A stretch of DNA of 64,000 nt, taken from NCBI GenBank assembly GCA_025210735.1, contig JAOARD010000071.1:98888-162887 (forward strand), read 5' to 3'. The notes beneath the pieces are model-generated. The model was not told where the DNA came from and did no database searches. It saw only the letters and a program-made list of their open reading frames with translations. Source of the stretch: Bacteroidales bacterium. Lineage in GTDB: Bacteria > Bacteroidota > Bacteroidia > Bacteroidales > UBA6680. How positions within the stretch are numbered: position 1 is the stretch's first letter; each line of letters starts with the position of its first letter. Below are positions 63,272-64,000 of this stretch, in pieces. The translations under genes and the position numbers were made by a program.

Positions 63272-64000
63272 TTATTTTATATTTTCCAATGCTTTTTCAA
63301 CATCCATAATAGATGTCGTTATTGATATGATTTTACTCTCTTTGTCGATTATTATGTACTGTGGTATAGCAACAATTTCAAATGATTTTATGAATTTACT
63401 ATCAAATCCCTTAGTACCAACATATAGATGTTTACCTTTAGGTTTGTATTTCTGGATAGTTTTATACCATTTATTTTGATTGTCATCCGCACATACAGAC
63501 ACGAAATGAATATTTTTATTTATTGAATACTTATCAATTAAACTATTCCATTTTGGAAACGTGGCAACACAGTTACTACACCAACTTGCCCAAACATCAA
63601 TAATTAAAAGTTCATTCTCAAAATCAGATAATTTATATATTTCACCATATTCATCGTACAATTCAAAATCAGGTGCGTTTACTCCGGGAGATAATTTTAC
63701 CAAAAGTTTATTTGTTTCATGAAGTTTATAATCTAATATGTCTAGATAAGGTCCTGCAAATTCATGTTTACGGAGATTTTCTATTACTATCTGAAATTCA
63801 TAAACATTTAGTTTTCCTTTAAATATTTTAGCTGTTTCAACTAAATAATCGACAAAGACTATTTGTAACTATTCAGTAGGTTGATATTTTGCAATTAAAG
63901 TCAATGCTTCAAAAGGATTCTTTGAATTTTTGATTGCAGTATCAATAATAGATCTCATAATAGCAAAAGAAGTAGCACCCTGAAATGATTTAAAAAATCC
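63272..64000 (-). pseudogene. TlpA/AhpC-type thiol-disulfide oxidoreductase, interrupted by a stop (5' end outside window)
   Basis: The C-terminal 140 residues are a thioredoxin-like domain: GVNAPDFELYDEYGEIYKLSDFENELLIIDVWASWC, then SNC for the CxxC pair (CSNC), and the cis-Pro region EIVAIPQYIIIDKE. Upstream the frame stays open to the window edge except for a single TAG at 63869-63871. No ATG lies between that stop and the thioredoxin part, so a shorter protein would need TTG 63703. This points to a nonsense mutation in a longer gene, or suppression; a sequencing error cannot be excluded. Confidence 0.65.

Noticed and set aside
1..64000. tRNA or rRNA genes
   Set aside because: I saw no cloverleaf with the TTCGA-type arm or rRNA signature in the gaps; a covariance search would be needed to exclude them fully.

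Overview
The window reads as chromosomal DNA of a low-GC member of the Bacteroidota, probably a Bacteroidales or Marinilabiliales relative with an anaerobic or facultative life. The evidence is a type IX secretion sorting tail, BspA-like leucine-rich repeats, a Fibrobacter major paralogous (FISUMP) domain, SusC/BtuB-like receptors with carboxypeptidase-regulatory N-termini, many lipoproteins, A-rich start-codon contexts without Shine-Dalgarno sites, and -7 boxes of the Bacteroidota type (TAnnTTTG).

Layout. 1-8.5 kb: the tail of a histidine kinase, a lipoprotein, an outer-membrane barrel, a LysR/SDR divergent pair, a voltage-gated K+ channel and a large PD-(D/E)XK-type protein. 8.7-13.1 kb (minus strand): a probable anaerobic ergothioneine cluster, with an EgtD/EanA-like histidine methyltransferase, a DUF427 protein, an EanB-like triple-rhodanese protein and an NmrA-type oxidoreductase. 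13.3-25.9 kb: small lipoproteins and membrane proteins, an SRPBCC plus alpha/beta-hydrolase pair, then a run of exported proteins (FISUMP, lipoprotein, an 873-aa duplicated-domain protein, a BspA-like LRR protein). 26-34 kb: RBBP9-like hydrolase, NUDIX, TPR protein, then a Crp-type regulator followed by an Fe-S protein, a flavodoxin/ferredoxin fusion, an SDR and a peroxiredoxin. 34-40.6 kb: exported and membrane proteins. 40.7-50.1 kb: a cobalamin-riboswitch-headed corrinoid uptake locus (two TonB-dependent receptors, a CbiK/IhtB-like lipoprotein, binding protein, permease, ATPase). 50-54.8 kb: ankyrin-repeat protein, small proteins and an EreA/ChaN-like lipoprotein. 54.8-64 kb: an accessory region with all genes on the minus strand, in which gene cassettes are separated by copies of a module of about 1.2 kb.

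Two features cut across the genes. The first is an interspersed repeat of about 67 bp, with at least twelve copies and sometimes in tandem. Each unit begins at an ATG and ends in CATCTG or CATATG, and about 25 nt later comes either the ATG of the next unit or the start codon of an unrelated gene. The unit end and the start-codon hexamer are complementary and co-vary, so the start codon would sit in a hairpin. The second is the module of about 1.2 kb in the accessory region. It carries this repeat, an invertible-looking hairpin and a decayed group II intron lying antisense just beyond the stop codon of the neighbouring gene. The three-gene cassette between two such modules (acidic-tail protein, membrane-anchored ParA/MinD-type ATPase, membrane-anchored TPR protein) and the DUF1016 nuclease between the next two are the best candidates for an undescribed accessory, possibly defensive, system.
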